Notes: generated from the sequence alone by a model not told the origin. Positions 11,833 to 23,855 are shown, counted from the first letter of the stretch. The stretch: DNA of 64,000 nt from Lophium mytilinum (GCA_010093605.1 MU004194.1:1283900-1347899); one strand, 5' to 3'. Numbers and translations: made by a program.

Positions 11833-13659
11833 CTACTCTGCGTCTTCAACGTTCGCAGAGCCATTTTGTATTACCCCTTTCCGGGGTACCTCGAATATCA
11901 CAGCTCCGTTCCTCCCATTCTTGAAAGTGGTCCACCGTGCGAGCCTATGCTCTTTTCCTACTGCTGCAACAACGCAGAGTCCGTCTTTGCCCCTATCGCC
12001 ACGCTCGAAGACTGATATGTCGTTGACTATACCCCTGACCTGCAATCTCTCCTCTGTCTCATCATCGGAATTTCCAGCGTCCTTCCCGTTCACTCCGATA
12101 GGTGGTATCCTCCCAATAACGCCCACTTCTTCGATAGTCCTTTTCTCTGGCCCGACCCTCCAACACCTGATCCACCCATCCCAACTTGCGCTTAGAATCA
12201 AGTCTGCAAATGGTACCGTTGCTAGGGCTGTGATCCATCTCGGTAACTTGGGTCCTTCTCTATGATCTGCAGGATCCAGATCGGCCGACATCTCCTCCGC
12301 TGGTATAGGTGGGTCCCGGCCATGGGCAAGAGGCAACGTAAATAGTGGTTTCTTCTTATGGGTTGACCACAGTGAAAGAGCGCCATTATCCGATCCAGTA
12401 ACGAAGATGGTGCTGTCGAGAAGAGCCACACAGTCGATAGAGCCTTCAGCGTATGCCACGAAATCATCGTCTTGCTCAGCCGGCCCAGTGCCATTCACTC
12501 CCCTCTTTTTCAAGACGCTTTTCTCGTCCTCGTAGTGATGTATCCGAATCTTGTCCAGTTCTTTTTGTCTTGCCGTCCCACCGCCCCTGAACACAAGCTG
12601 ACTCTCTTCCAACACCTTCCACAATCTCGCGGTACGATCCCTTGCACCCACACTCACACACACTTCTTGTCCTCCATTTCCCTCGACACCTCCAGCGACG
12701 CCAACGACAATGTCCTGGTGTCCGAATAGAGTTTCTACATATGCAAGCGTGTCGGCACTCCATATCTTGATTGTACGGTCTGAGGAAGCTGAAAAGAGCT
12801 GGTGTGTACCACGACGGAAAGAGAGCGAGTTAATAGCTGCACGATGCTGGGTGAAGACTTTTAGGGGGGTGAGATTCTCGGCTTTCCAGATGATGAGTCG
12901 GGCGTTGGCGTCTCCAGTGGCTAGATAGGTCCCTGAGGATGAGACAGCGATGGAAAGAATCGGCGCCGTGTGTCCTAAATAACTGGGGTCCTTCCCTTTA
13001 CTCTTTTTTCCTTTTGCAAAAGCGACCCGCCTTGGTCTCGTCCTAGGCGTGATATTCGTTGGCCTGCGCTCGCCATTGCTCTGTCCATCCAAGAGATGTG
13101 CCGGTGTAGCAACCTCCCACTTGACAAGACTTAGATCCTTGCCAACTGTGTACACATATGGCGCAGCTGCTGCAATGCCCGTCACGACATTTTGATCTGC
13201 CCGAAAAAACGTATGTGTTGCGGCCTCCCAATCCAGCTCTTTCGCCAGGTACCGGTATATTTTTCCCTTGTTCTCCGCCACATCTTCAATAAGTCTTTCC
13301 GCGATGATGTCGCGATCTATGTCTCGGGCGTCGAATCCTACACCGTCGTCCTCGACTTCGCTTCGAATGTTCGCTAGGTAGCGCTCTGCGAGCCTCAAAC
13401 GTTTTTCCGCCGCTGTCTCGTCCTCGCCGGCAGAGTCTTCAGACTCGGATGGTAGTAAGTCGTCTGCATCATTGTCAATCCCCTCAAAGTCGTCCGATTC
13501 GCTTCCAGATATTGACTCGGAGCGGTCTTTGCGAGCGCGGGGTGTGCTCTTTGCTTGTGAGGGTGCGGATGTGGTGTTGCGCTTTTTAAATGCGGGCGAT
13601 GGGCCGTCAGGTCGTTTCCGTTTCCGCTGCGAGGCCGGAGTCGTGAAGAAGGAGGACAT
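11833..13659 (-). CDS. RRP9: U3 snoRNP WD40 protein Rrp9 (U3-55K)
   Basis: Component of the box C/D U3 snoRNP, needed for early cleavages of pre-18S rRNA in the nucleolus. It is a single uninterrupted frame of 608 residues, close to the fungal norm (yeast about 570). The start MSSFFTTPASQRKRKRP is the usual fungal N-terminus. It is followed by a basic and then acidic low-complexity tract, and by the family-specific region ERYLANIRSEVEDD. WD40 repeats follow, with segments such as GHTAPILSIAVSSSGTYLATGD, LSFRRGTHQLFSASSDRTIKIW and GHQDIVVGVAGG. An in-frame ATG 47 codons upstream (13800) would add a Ser/Lys-rich, leader-like segment; I prefer 13659 by family comparison. It is divergent from the P450 gene and convergent with FOL2. 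Confidence 0.93.
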   Translation of the reverse strand: MSSFFTTPASQRKRKRPDGPSPAFKKRNTTSAPSQAKSTPRARKDRSESISGSESDDFEGIDNDADDLLPSESEDSAGEDETAAEKRLRLAERYLANIRSEVEDDGVGFDARDIDRDIIAERLIEDVAENKGKIYRYLAKELDWEAATHTFFRADQNVVTGIAAAAPYVYTVGKDLSLVKWEVATPAHLLDGQSNGERRPTNITPRTRPRRVAFAKGKKSKGKDPSYLGHTAPILSIAVSSSGTYLATGDANARLIIWKAENLTPLKVFTQHRAAINSLSFRRGTHQLFSASSDRTIKIWSADTLAYVETLFGHQDIVVGVAGGVEGNGGQEVCVSVGARDRTARLWKVLEESQLVFRGGGTARQKELDKIRIHHYEDEKSVLKKRGVNGTGPAEQDDDFVAYAEGSIDCVALLDSTIFVTGSDNGALSLWSTHKKKPLFTLPLAHGRDPPIPAEEMSADLDPADHREGPKLPRWITALATVPFADLILSASWDGWIRCWRVGPEKRTIEEVGVIGRIPPIGVNGKDAGNSDDETEERLQVRGIVNDISVFERGDRGKDGLCVVAAVGKEHRLARWTTFKNGRNGAVIFEVPRKGVIQNGSANVEDAE

Positions 13660-14432
13660 GGTGGGTGAAGAAGAGGTGTGGGAAGCCTGGAGCTTTGCTG
13701 GTGATTTCTTCGAACTTTTTTTCGATGCGAGATTTCGGCAGGGGTGTTGTTGCGCTAGCACGGATAAGGGAAGGACTGATCCATGGTTTTGGGTAAACAT
13801 ACATCATCATCTCCTTTTTCCTCCTCTCATTACAATCAAAAATCCTTCTATGCCCTCGTAATTCACTCTAAGAGCACATGGTCAGTATGACACTCTGGAA
13901 AAAGGATTCAATAACGAATAGGAGCGGCTTTAGATCTTGAAGGCATTGCAAGCCATCGAGTTAGCATAGGGAGAGTAAAGATAGTCGATGAGTTTTGTTT
14001 TGTTCTTCGGTCTAGTCTTAGGCTTTCTATCTTGACTGCATGTTTTCTCTGATGCACATATCTTCTTTGCAGCTTCATAAATGATTATTCGATGCGTAAC
14101 TCCTTCTATCTTGGACCAGATTCACGGCGGCATCAAAAGCATGCAAAGAGCCTCAAGGGGCATCATCGGTACCGTAACGTTATACTAACGTGCATCATCT
14201 TGTGCGTTCGCCAACAGGAGGACACATTCGTTTTCTAAGAGTGCTCTCCGGCGACTGGTGTTTGCTTTTGCAGAACCCTTGACATTGCCCCGCCCACTCC
14301 AATTGTGTAAGCCGGCGTCTACCCATCTCATGGCAGTGTTCCAAGACGGACTCACGTCACCCCGCACCGAACGGCTCGTCAATTCTCTAATCTAAACACG
14401 CATTCTAACTCAATTTATTCAGACACCCCATC
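13660..14432. other. Divergent intergenic region, RRP9 / P450
   Basis: 773 bases between two divergent starts, so it should hold both promoters. I see no coding potential beyond the possible N-terminal extension of RRP9 up to 13800, and no RNA gene or repeat. Confidence 0.5.
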
Positions 14433-16368
14433 ATGGCTCTCGCTAGCCTCAAGGACCATACGTCCGCCATACTGCAGTCATTTTCGTATGCGGAGCTGCT
14501 TGCAATCGCTGTAACTACTTATACGATATACGTGAGTAACTTCATCTTCGCTCCAGTAACGAAGCTACAAGAAGCTTCACGGCTCACAAAGAAAACTGCA
14601 TCGGGACTATCGAGGGCCTTACTAACCAAGCGGTTGATTAGAGCGTCTTAAGAATCGTTTATCGCCTTACGCTCCATCCTCTCGCAAAGTATCCCGGCAA
14701 CTTCATTGAGAAAATATCCGATTGGCCCACGATTTACTACTGTTATTGTGGCGATAGACATCTACGTATTCAAGAAGCACACAGGAAATATGGTAAGATC
14801 GATGTGTCCATCTACCGTCCCAAATCACGTCCTTTGGTTGTTCTCCATTGCGTTTGGAAACGAAGTTGCCTCACACTATGCATGCAATCACACGTATCTA
14901 ACTCTATCTAAAGGCACTGTCGTCCGAATCGGGCCTAATATGCTTGACTTCAACACCGCAACTGCTCTCAGCGCCATCCACCGCGATAAAAACGCCAATG
15001 TGAAGAAAGCCGATTGGTACCACACCGTAGACGCCGGTTCAGGAGCCAGGAGTGTTCAATCTGTAGTGGACAAACCTTACCATGCTTTCAGGAGGAAGAT
15101 GCTTCTCCCTGCTTTCTCGGAGACAGCGTTGAGGGAGCATGAGAAATTCGTCCATAACAACGTCACGACCTTGATTGACGAGATGTGCAAAGAATGCAAT
15201 CAGGGGGATGACAAAAGCGCATGGACAAGCCCTGTAGATTTCATGCTCTTTGCTGCATGGTATGGATTCGATTATACAGCTGACCTGGCTTTCGGATCGC
15301 CGATGGGGTTGCTGCAAAATGAGCACAGATATGTGCCGGATGTAGTGAAGTGGACAAGCCAGTTCTTATACTATGTAAGCCACTCCACGTTATTTCTCCG
15401 TCCTTGCCAATCCGAACTTTAGATCAAGCATCGAAGCTTACAAACTCCAGGTTGGCTATCTCCCATTCGCACCACTCATCCGCCCCATATTGATATACAC
15501 CTCAATAATGAAACACATCCCTTCAAAGAACACCCGCGACACTTACAAATTCTTCCAAATTGGCGAAGAAAGACTCATAGCACGCCAAGCTGCAGAAGAG
15601 CGATCGGTCAAAAATGACAAGGACGTCCGCCGCGATATCTTCCACTTTATCTTCCACGCTCGAGACGAATCCGGTGTCGCGCTCTCACAAGAGGAGATGA
15701 TTGCAGACGCCTCTTTCTTCCTCGCTGCGGGTAGCGACGGCGTTGGTATTGCGCTGGGCGCCGCGCTGTACTACCTTCTCCAAAACCCAGAAACGCTGAA
15801 AATTCTCACGACCGAGCTGCGAAGCTCATTTGCGTCAGCGGATGAGATCCGCTTGCCGAAGCTGAACCAGCTTCCCTACCTCTATGGCGTCGTTGAGGAA
15901 GCTTTGCGGATGGTCCCTTGCGTTGCGTCCCCGTTTCCCCGCGAGGTCCTTCCCGGCGGCTTGACTATCGATGATCTGTACATCCCCGCCGGAACCGTGG
16001 TTGGCACGTCCCCGTATGCGCTGCATCATAACGAGGACAATTACCCGGATAGCTTTGCGTTCAAACCAGAGCGCTGGTTGGGAGATGAGGAGAGCGTAGC
16101 ACGGGCGAAGAGCGCGTTCAATACGTTCAGTGTCGGCCAGTATAACTGTATTGGGAAGAATGTGGCATATCTTTCTATCAAGCTTGTCATAGCGAAACTG
16201 CTGTGGGAATATGAAGTCAGAGTACCCGAGGAGGTGGGCTTGATTGGAGGAGGGGGAAGAGGTGCGTGGAAAGGGGATTTGAGAAGGGAGAACGAGTATC
16301 AGTTGCTGGACTATCTGGTGGGATATAGGGAGGGGCCGATTGTGCAATTTCGGAAGAGGGAGGTGTAG
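14433..16368 (+). CDS. Cytochrome P450 monooxygenase, ER-anchored
   Basis: Heme-thiolate monooxygenase, probably microsomal; substrate unknown. Exons are 14433-14531, 14642-14792, 14914-15374 and 15451-16368, giving 542 residues. The last intron uses the acceptor at 15450 (after CTTACAAACTCCAG), because the nearer TTTAG at 15422 breaks the frame. Features in order: a hydrophobic N-terminal anchor (AELLAIAVTTYTIY), a proline/basic stretch LTLHPLAKYPG, the I-helix AAGSDGVG (usual AGxDTT altered), the ExxR motif EEALR, the PERW motif, and the heme loop FSVGQYNCIGKN with Cys470 as the iron ligand. The overall pattern (DWYHTVD, SVVDKPYHAFRRK) resembles fungal P450s of secondary metabolism or detoxification. 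No reductase, synthase or tailoring gene lies next to it, so cluster membership is unsupported. It is convergent with LHS1. Confidence 0.9.
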
Positions 16369-17119
16369 TGGGAGGCATGAAGATCTGGAGGTGTAGGAAG
16401 AGCTGTGAGGTCTACATGAGGCTCCTTCTAGTAAGATTCGCACGTCGGTTATTTTTCTGAGCGCTCAGTCCTTTCCTATGATTAGAAATTACTGGCACCA
16501 AAGGCACGAACATTTTCGAGTGTGAGACCATCTCGACTTCCAGAAGTCAACCATACACTGCAACCTGTGCTAGGACTATTAGAACTAGAGTGAATCTATT
16601 AACTTCCTTTCTGGTTTCAAAATAGTCATGATAGACACCATGTCCCTTACTTAGCACCATCACATGGAACCGTGTTTTGTCCGGACCGCGAGACAAAGAC
16701 TCCTTTCAGTTCAAAAGAAAAGACCTCGATGTATTACCCCAATAGAGCGTATCCTTTCAAGCACATTGCCTAATGTACGGAACTACTCGCCATCTAGAAG
16801 CAATGCCTGCAAGTTTGTTTGCGTGTTGAGATAGAAAATCAGTTTTTCGCGACCTGTGGACCCCTCCAATTAGTGATTGGTGTGGGCAGGGCGAAATTGG
16901 ATAAGAGTTCGACATTTGGGATATATAGCTAACAAAAGTCCCTCAATCTACAATCATTATTTGTATGAAGGCTCCGTGAAGAGTATTAATAGAGCAAGGG
17001 GCTTCTATTTCTCTTCAGACATCTACGGATCTGTCCTTTTTGTCCCAAACGTCAAGATATATTGGTCCGATTCCTAAAACTCCGTCCTATGCGCGCTCTA
17101 GCCACTACATATATAAGAA
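16369..17119. other. Convergent intergenic region, P450 / LHS1
   Basis: 751 bases between two stop codons. It is AT-richer than the flanking genes and must hold both 3' UTRs. I see no gene, RNA or repeat in it. Confidence 0.5.
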
Positions 17120-20100
17120 CTACAGCTCATCATGTGCCTTCTTCTTTGCACCAGCAATAGCCTCTTCTATTTCCTCCATCGTAGCACCTGGCTCCAGCTT
17201 GATCTTTCTTGCTTGTTGCCCTTCCGCCTTCACATCTTCTTCCTCCTCAGCTTTCTCTCCCCTTTTCGACTTCTTCTTGGCCGCCTTCTTCGGCTTCTTC
17301 GTCGCCTTGGGTTTGAACGTCTTGCTCTTAGTCGGCATGCGCATCTTCCTCTGGACCATCTCCATGAGTGCGCTGTTAAGCTTTCGGGATTGCTCTTCCA
17401 GCTCCTTGATCGTAAACGCTGCGTCTTGCGTCTCAGAGAGCTTGGCTTGTTCGGCCAATTTCTCGTCCAGCCACTTCTGCACCGATTCCGAGACGCTGGT
17501 GAGAACCTCCAAGTCATCTTCGGAGTAGACGGGCGGTTCGGGCACCTCGGACGGCTTGACTGCTTCAGACGACGCCGACTTCAGCATATCTTCCTCCTCA
17601 AGGTCGTCAAGGGGGTCAGTAGTGGCCGGTTCTTCTGCCGAGGCAGTAGAGCTGGCAGCTGCTTTGCTCGCTTCTTCGGCAGCCCGAGACGCCTTTGCGG
17701 CGCCTTCCTTGATGTCGTTGGCGATGATGCCCGTAAAGCTTTTGACTTGATCGAGAGCTTCTTCAAGTGATTTGATGGCATCCGGCCGCCTGCGGGCCTC
17801 GTCGATTCGCTTTTGAACAGGGTCGACAATGTCCTTGAGGTCCTTCAGCTTAGCCTTCAGTGCCTCTTCGGTAGCGTCACGACCATCTCCGTAGATCCAA
17901 TCGCTAGTAAAGCTGAGCTTGTCCTCGAGCGAGGATTTTTGCTCGGTCGTAGAGGCGGTAATGAAGTATTCGTTATCCAAAAGATCCCGTGCACGGTAGG
18001 TAAAAGCTTCCAATGAGTTGAGAACTTCTTCGCGTCCACGTCGAGCTTTGTCTGAGGCATCAAAAGCAGCAAGTCTGCGAAATTAGTGGATGTTTGAATC
18101 TGGCGTCTTCGTCACTTAACGTACCTGTCCTTCATGCGGTTGTATTCCTTCCGAGGGTATTTTTCATAGCCCTTTTGCGTGATATGGAAGGTGATGGCTG
18201 AAGTGACGGTCTTTTTCTTTCCTTCTGTGGGTTCTGGTGACTCTGACGCCGCGGATGCTGACGATGATTTTGAAGATGATTTTGAGGCTGATTTCGAAGC
18301 TGATTTCGAGGACGATGAAGTGGACGAGGACTCCGTCGATGATGAAGCCTCTCCTTGAGGCGCTTCCTCGCCTTCTTTAAGGGGCTGTTGTTCTCCATCC
18401 TTAGCCCCGAAGCCGAAGAATCCTTTAACTCCTTCCATCACACCACCCTTGCCCGTATCCTCGGTTTCACAACTGACCCAGCCTCCAACAACCTCAGGAA
18501 TTCCAGTCACAGGACTCAGTCGTACAGAGAACTTAGTGTTGACGGTTTCGCGATCACATCCTTCCTTGTCGATCAAGTTACTGACAACTTTGGTCAAATT
18601 CCCAGTCGTAACATGAATGACCGGTTGTTGTGTAAGCTCCTTTCCATCTGATGGGATGCCTTGGTGTAGAGTAAACTCAAACTCGCCCATCATCTTGAAT
18701 GGAATATCCTTGGTTGTTCCGACCGGCGAGGTAGACGTGAAAAGCTTCTGAAATCGGTCTTTGAGATTCCAAGTATACTGCACACCAACTTGATAGCCTT
18801 GAGTATCAACGTCCCGAATCTCCTTGACTCTGAAACTTGGGCTCAGTCCAGCGGCCTTGAAAGCAGCACCAAAAACAGCTGACTCATCGGCGTTGACGTT
18901 GCTCTTAAGCTTGGCTGCTCCAATCAGAGATTCAAGCCGCTTTTGAATGAACGGAGTTCGAACAGCGCCACCATGGAGAATGACAGAGTCCAATTCAGAC
19001 ACTGTTAGGCCAGCTGCAGCTAGAGCTTGCGTAATAGGTCCATCAACACGGGAAGCAAAGTCTGTAGTCAATTCTTCAAACTTCGTCCGGGCGATCTTGT
19101 ACTTGAAGTCGACATCCTCGTAGAGTCCTTCGAAGCTTGCCCCGGTATTGGAATTCGCGCTCAAAACTTGTCGGACCTTCTCCGCCTCTTTCAGCAGCTT
19201 CGAAGCTGTCCTGCCGTGGGCTTTGACATCCACAGCTGCAACACCAACTTTCTTTGCGCCAGAGCTTTCAACAAACTGCTGCACCATATCGTCCATGACG
19301 ATACCGTTCAGTGAGTCTCCGCCCAAGGCCCGGTCCCAGCCCGTACCGAGTACAATGACCTCTTGAATCGTCTTGTTGAACCTTCCCACATCCTTGACCG
19401 TCCTTCCCTGGAACTTCAAGACAGTCGCCTTGGTAGATCCAGCGCCCATATCAAAGACCATATGATATTCTGCCTTTCCTCCTTCACTAATACTCGGGAA
19501 TGTCCTTGAGGTCGCGTATTGTATGCCAACTGCTAGCCCATCAGATACCATGCCCAGCACCTTCAGCCCAGCCAGGTTGGCCGCGGCCTCCAGCGCCCTC
19601 TTCTCATCCGCGGTGTAGAACGGCGGGATCGTGAACACGACCTCCGACACGTCGTTTCCCTTGCCTGCCATTGCTACAGCGTTATCCCGCACATTCTGCA
19701 GCTCCATTGCCAGCAATTCCTCAACGGAAAACGGCAGCTCATCTTGGGGCAGAGTCCCGCTCTTAAACGCAATAGTGGGTCGTCCGTCCACTCCCACAAC
19801 CTGCAATGCCGGATGCCTGTCCTTATATTCTGTGACTACGCTCGGGTCTTCGAGGGGTACACCGAGAAGGGTCTTCAGATTTGGGTAGACGTCGCCTGGG
19901 AATCGCGCCGCGAGGGCGAGGGCATCACCGCCATAGAATCGTTCGGGGAAGCTGCCGGCCTGGTGACCAGCTCTCGAAGGTTTGAATGCGACGGCGGAGG
20001 CCTCTTTGCGTTTTGAGTCCTTTGTCAGTACGATATCGAGAGGGATACCAGGTTTAACGAGGGCCGCTTTGATGTATTCTGTGCCAATGTCTACACCGAG

Positions 20101-20202
20101 GACAGCTGAGGCAGCGGAGGCTGTGCTGGAGAGAAGCAATAGTAGGCCGAAGACGATGGTCAACGGAGAGAGGAGGAGTCGTCGGCGACCGGGTGGTGCC
20201 AT
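17120..20202 (-). CDS. LHS1: ER-lumenal Hsp70-family chaperone Lhs1 (HYOU1/GRP170 type)
   Basis: Large Hsp70 of the ER lumen that acts as nucleotide-exchange factor and co-chaperone for Kar2/BiP in protein translocation and folding. Exons are 18125-20202 and 17120-18074, split by a 50-base GT-AG intron, giving 1010 residues, the usual length. The start is the ATG at 20202; the longer frame begins only with TTG. A signal peptide (LTIVFGLLLLLSSTASA) is followed at once by the ATPase phosphate-binding segment VLGVDIGTEYIKAAL, then HMVFDMGAGSTKATVLKF and ILHGGAVRTPFIQ. After the substrate-binding domain come a Ser/Lys/Ala-rich linker with repeats of SKSASKS, a helical lid, a Lys/Glu-rich tail, and HDEL, the ER retrieval signal, at the very end. 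It is in tandem with the sideroflexin gene. Sec63, a translocation partner, is also in this window. Confidence 0.96.
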
Positions 20203-20789
20203 TGTGGATTGAAGCTGTGGAGGGGGCCGGGGGAGCTTCAATCAATAAAAAAGGCGAGATGACGATGTGGCCAGAAGCGAGGGGTTCTTTGATGCGCCAA
20301 AACACCAAGGAAAAGATTCAGAGGTGCTTTAGGTGAAGAAATAGAAAGAAGAGAAGAGAGCATGAGTCCTCTAAGTCTTGTAGGCGAGAATGGACATCGA
20401 TGTTGTCCTAGCGGTGTTAAATCAGCAGCATTCAAGTGAACACCGTGGCGTTTTGCATTGAGGCCACCTTTGATGCCGCGAACCGCCCCATGAACAATTG
20501 GATCTTCCTCCACGCGCGGGAAAACATATGAGGTCCTCTGAGCTTATTCTAGCTAGAAGCACCCTTTAAATTGAACTGCTATCTATATTGGGTGATCACA
20601 AACTGGGCACTTTGCCTAAGAGACGGACGCATGTGATTGGTCGGATATATTCACCATTTTGTACGCTTCCAACGCTGGATTAAACTACATAGCTTGACAC
20701 AAGCACTTTTTCTTAGTTCATTTTGTTACATAACGCAGGCTTATACAGACGACCTCCGAAGCTCCACCAGAATTGATACTCTCAGTGGT
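20203..20789. other. Intergenic region upstream of LHS1
   Basis: 587 bases between the LHS1 start and the sideroflexin stop, both minus strand. It should hold the LHS1 promoter, but I could not identify a clean unfolded-protein-response element. No gene seen. Confidence 0.45.
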
Positions 20790-22096
20790 CTAGATACCCC
20801 GATTGAATTCGACCATTCCGTCCTTCCCAGCACGCTCCCAGAACTCCGGTTCCAATGTCTTCGCACTCACTGCCTGGCGCTGAGGGAAGGCACCGAGAGC
20901 TAGAGGAAGCGCGAATATAGATGTTGCAAAAATTAGTCCTAATGGTAGATGTTAGTATACCGTGCACTGTTGGCGTCTTCAGGAATTCGTTCACTTACCG
21001 ACATTCAAGGGCATTACCATCCTTGGCCTCTGTTTCAGCCAGTTTGTACGCTGTAGTCTGACTAAGACAAGAGGCGGTAGTACCATAATCGGTGTAGCGT
21101 TCAAGACTCGACTTAACGCCGTCTCTCCCACAGCCAATTTAGCGGCAGATTTGCTCTTTCCCAAGCTCTTGATCTCCAGGCTCCCATCCTCCACCTTCCT
21201 CTTTTCTTCCTCGCTAAGCACGGGGAATACATCGATGCCTTGTCTGATCTCCTCGCCGCGCATGAGGAACACATTCAAGGCACCTGCACTAGCCACCGCC
21301 GCAAATGGCACGAGGCGCCCCAGTGTTATCTTAGCTGCTGGCGAGAGACGCTTCAGACGCGGTACGAGAGCGTTTAGGCCCAGAGCAACCGTACATGACG
21401 CACCAACAGCCATGAAGTATGATTGTATGAGGGTCGACGTGGAGAGAGCCGTGGATTTGTTCGCATTGGCATTATTGATGGCCACATTGAGGGATTGATT
21501 AGTGATCTGCCATCCTAATATACCTGCAGTCTATGGTTTAGTTAGTATCGAAAGTCTCCCTGCGACGTGTTGGGTTGCTTACCCCAAGCCCAGGCGTGAG
21601 CATACCCGCCGTCACCACCAAGTTGGAAATAACAAAGCAGGACATGCGAAATGGGAGGAAAACTGGCTTTCCGGTGTCTTTTGAATAGTCAGATTCTAGC
21701 CTTTGTGTTGATCGTATGACTCCTACCCGGATGGAGTGTAGAATCCACGATCTTCTTCGCGGTCCACAGCTCCGGCGTCATCTCCTTGATCTCGCCCTGC
21801 TTATACAATGTGACCAACTTCTTCGCATGATCAAGACCGGTTGGGGATGTCAGGAGAGTCCTGTATCATGTAAAGTTAGCTCAAGCTCTCCACGCGCAAA
21901 ACATTGGAATTGAAGCATGACGCGCATTCAATGGTAGTGGTACTCACCACACCAGGACAAAGCAAGGAGATATCTACAAGCAGCTTCCTCACCTAGGGTC
22001 TGAGATTCCTGCGGAGTGTTTGACCCGCCCCCAGTATGTACTGAGGTCATACTGGGAAGCGGGCAAGTCGCGATTTCCGGGTAATGCAGAGGACAT
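20790..22096 (-). CDS. Sideroflexin (mitochondrial inner-membrane amino-acid carrier)
   Basis: Member of the sideroflexin (SFXN/Fsf1) family of mitochondrial inner-membrane proteins; human SFXN1 imports serine for one-carbon metabolism. Exons are 21993-22096, 21727-21860, 21583-21677, 20999-21530 and 20790-20938, giving 337 residues, the standard length. Every junction is GT-AG and in frame. Family landmarks in order: LPASQYDLSTYWGRVKHSAG near the start, LTSPTGLDHAKKLV, MTPELWTAKKIVDSTLHPDTG, PFRMSCFVISNLVVTAGML, then GWQITNQSLNVAINNANAN (the highly conserved NQSxNxxxNYxN segment), and the C-terminus ALPLALGAFPQ...EPEFWERAG. About five membrane segments are expected. The third junction uses the acceptor at 21531 (CATAG); the nearer CTGCAG would put a stop in frame. 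Confidence 0.94.
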
Positions 22097-22556
22097 TGCA
22101 AGAGCTTCGGCGGTAACGAGGGGAGAGTGGAGAGTGGAGAGTGAAGTTTGGTCAATTGACAAGAAGCATGCTTTATTAGGAAGTAGAGCCCATGGTTGAA
22201 GCACAAAGCTTTCGTTTGCAGACGACAAGCTGGCCGGCTAGATGGTGTCGTAGCTGGCCGGCGGGCGGAGGTGAGCTTAGGACGATATCGGCACCTTTTT
22301 AGCGGTGTGACAGCTTTCGGCATGCGTCGGCTGTTCCTGTTTCGGCTCAACCACTTCTATTTCCTTCAATACTTTGAGCCTCTCTAACTTATTATGAGAC
22401 AGTATATCTTTTTCGTTGTACGGAACTCAGAATTCAGTTTATTCGAATAGTATGCATAGCTTTTGCTGAGGTACCTTTGTATAAACAAACAGATATTCTA
22501 CCATAACCAAACGAGCCTCCCCTGGCTTTAGCATCCGCAAGATCTGATATCATCCT

Positions 22557-22592
22557 GTGATCTTTGCATTCCTGACCTTCGGTGGTGCTTTA
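22557..22592 (+). repeat. Left arm of a 36-base inverted repeat
   Basis: The arm begins GTGATCTTTGCATTCCTGAC. Its reverse complement occurs at 23856-23891 with one mismatch, and looser similarity continues inward (CGCCCTCTTGA against CGCCTTGATA). The arms bracket 1.3 kb. I found no target duplication outside them. Confidence 0.8.
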
Positions 22593-23170
22593 ACACGCCC
22601 TCTTGACTTTATATGGAAGATACTGCAGTGTAAAGTAGCGGAGCCAGTGTAAGAACTCTTCGAAGTGTTGAAATTCTAGCTTAATCGGAGTCTCAAAAGT
22701 GTTCGAAGCACCGATGGCAGTAGCAGTACACAGACTAATGACAGCAAGCTGATTTAGCCATGTGATGGCGCAGATAGAGCAAACGGTCTGCACCGTGTCA
22801 CTGAAGCGCTCGATTGCTTTCAAAATGGTGGTCCACGGCACTACTTACAATGCCAGCGCTGCTCTCTGTAGTTTGCATCTGACTCTTGTACGCAGCTATC
22901 AGTTGACAGGTTTTTAAGATGCCTATTCAGAAGTCTCTGCACTATCTTGCCGACGTCTGTGGTACCGTGGCACACTTTCAAGGATCAGAATGAGATAGAC
23001 ATGAATCCCTCTGAAGAGCCTGTAAACTTGCTGAGCCACCTAAGACGGTCGTAACCCAGGATAGCAAGTACCGATTTCTAGATTGTCTCAAATGTGCGAT
23101 AGACAGTGATGGAAGAGTGCGCAACTGATAAAGAGAGATTGAAGAAGATTACACAGGTGTGTACGCGTGT

Positions 23171-23462
23171 ATGCCACTGCTTGGGGTGCTCCAATACATT
23201 TTAGGACATCTAAACGGGATAGAAGCTCTTCCCTTTGCGCTCCGTGAAAACTCATGGGGACACTTCAAACAGTGGTAAATAAGTGCATTTAAGAGACAGC
23301 GTAGTAGTTGAGTGTCAATACACGAGTTCGTGAGGTGTGCTATTTCTGTGTACGCTTGTTTAGCACCACTTGAGGTTCTCCAGTACACCATTTCTATTCA
23401 TGGAATACCAAATTTGGCAAGGCTGATAGCTCTCCGGACCACCTCAGACGGTGTTGACCTGC
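23171..23462 (+). repeat. Dispersed repeat, copy A
   Basis: About 290 bases, alignable by eye over most of the length to 60968-61290. Shared blocks include CACTGCTTGG, GGATAGAAG, ACACTTCAAACAGTG, GCTTGTTTAGCAC, CTCCAGTA and CTGATAGCTCT. No coding potential. It is probably a non-autonomous DNA element. Confidence 0.75.
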
Positions 23463-23855
23463 GTGGTGGCTGGGAGAGGCCTGCGGCCTTTCACAGCACG
23501 TGATAACGCTGTTCGACCGATCTTCCAACATTTCAAGCCAAAAATTTAGGACTTGATACATTCGATGGATGCAAAGATAATCCAAAGGGTCGATAGCATG
23601 TCAGAGCGAAATTCTTTGAGAAGTTTTGAAGTGACGTGGCACCATACCCCGCTTGTGCCCCACCTGGTGTAGAGTTAATAAGGCGAATAATTTTTGGTCT
23701 TGCCCAAAAGCCTGCATGGCGCAGGTAAGCAATATGCAATTCTCACATAGTGGTGCAATGGCTAATTCATACTAGTGGTAACGGTAAGCTCCAGTAACAG
23801 TCACTGCAAACTTCATGGGTTGATTTTCGATAGCGTTGCACTTGTATCAAGGCGG

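Noticed and set aside
15375-15450. Shorter P450 intron ending at TTTAG (15422)
   Set aside because: It shifts the frame; the acceptor at 15450, with a CTTAC branch site upstream, keeps it.
14433-20202. A secondary-metabolite cluster around the P450
   Set aside because: Neighbours are Rrp9, Lhs1 and sideroflexin; no backbone synthase, transporter or regulator is adjacent.
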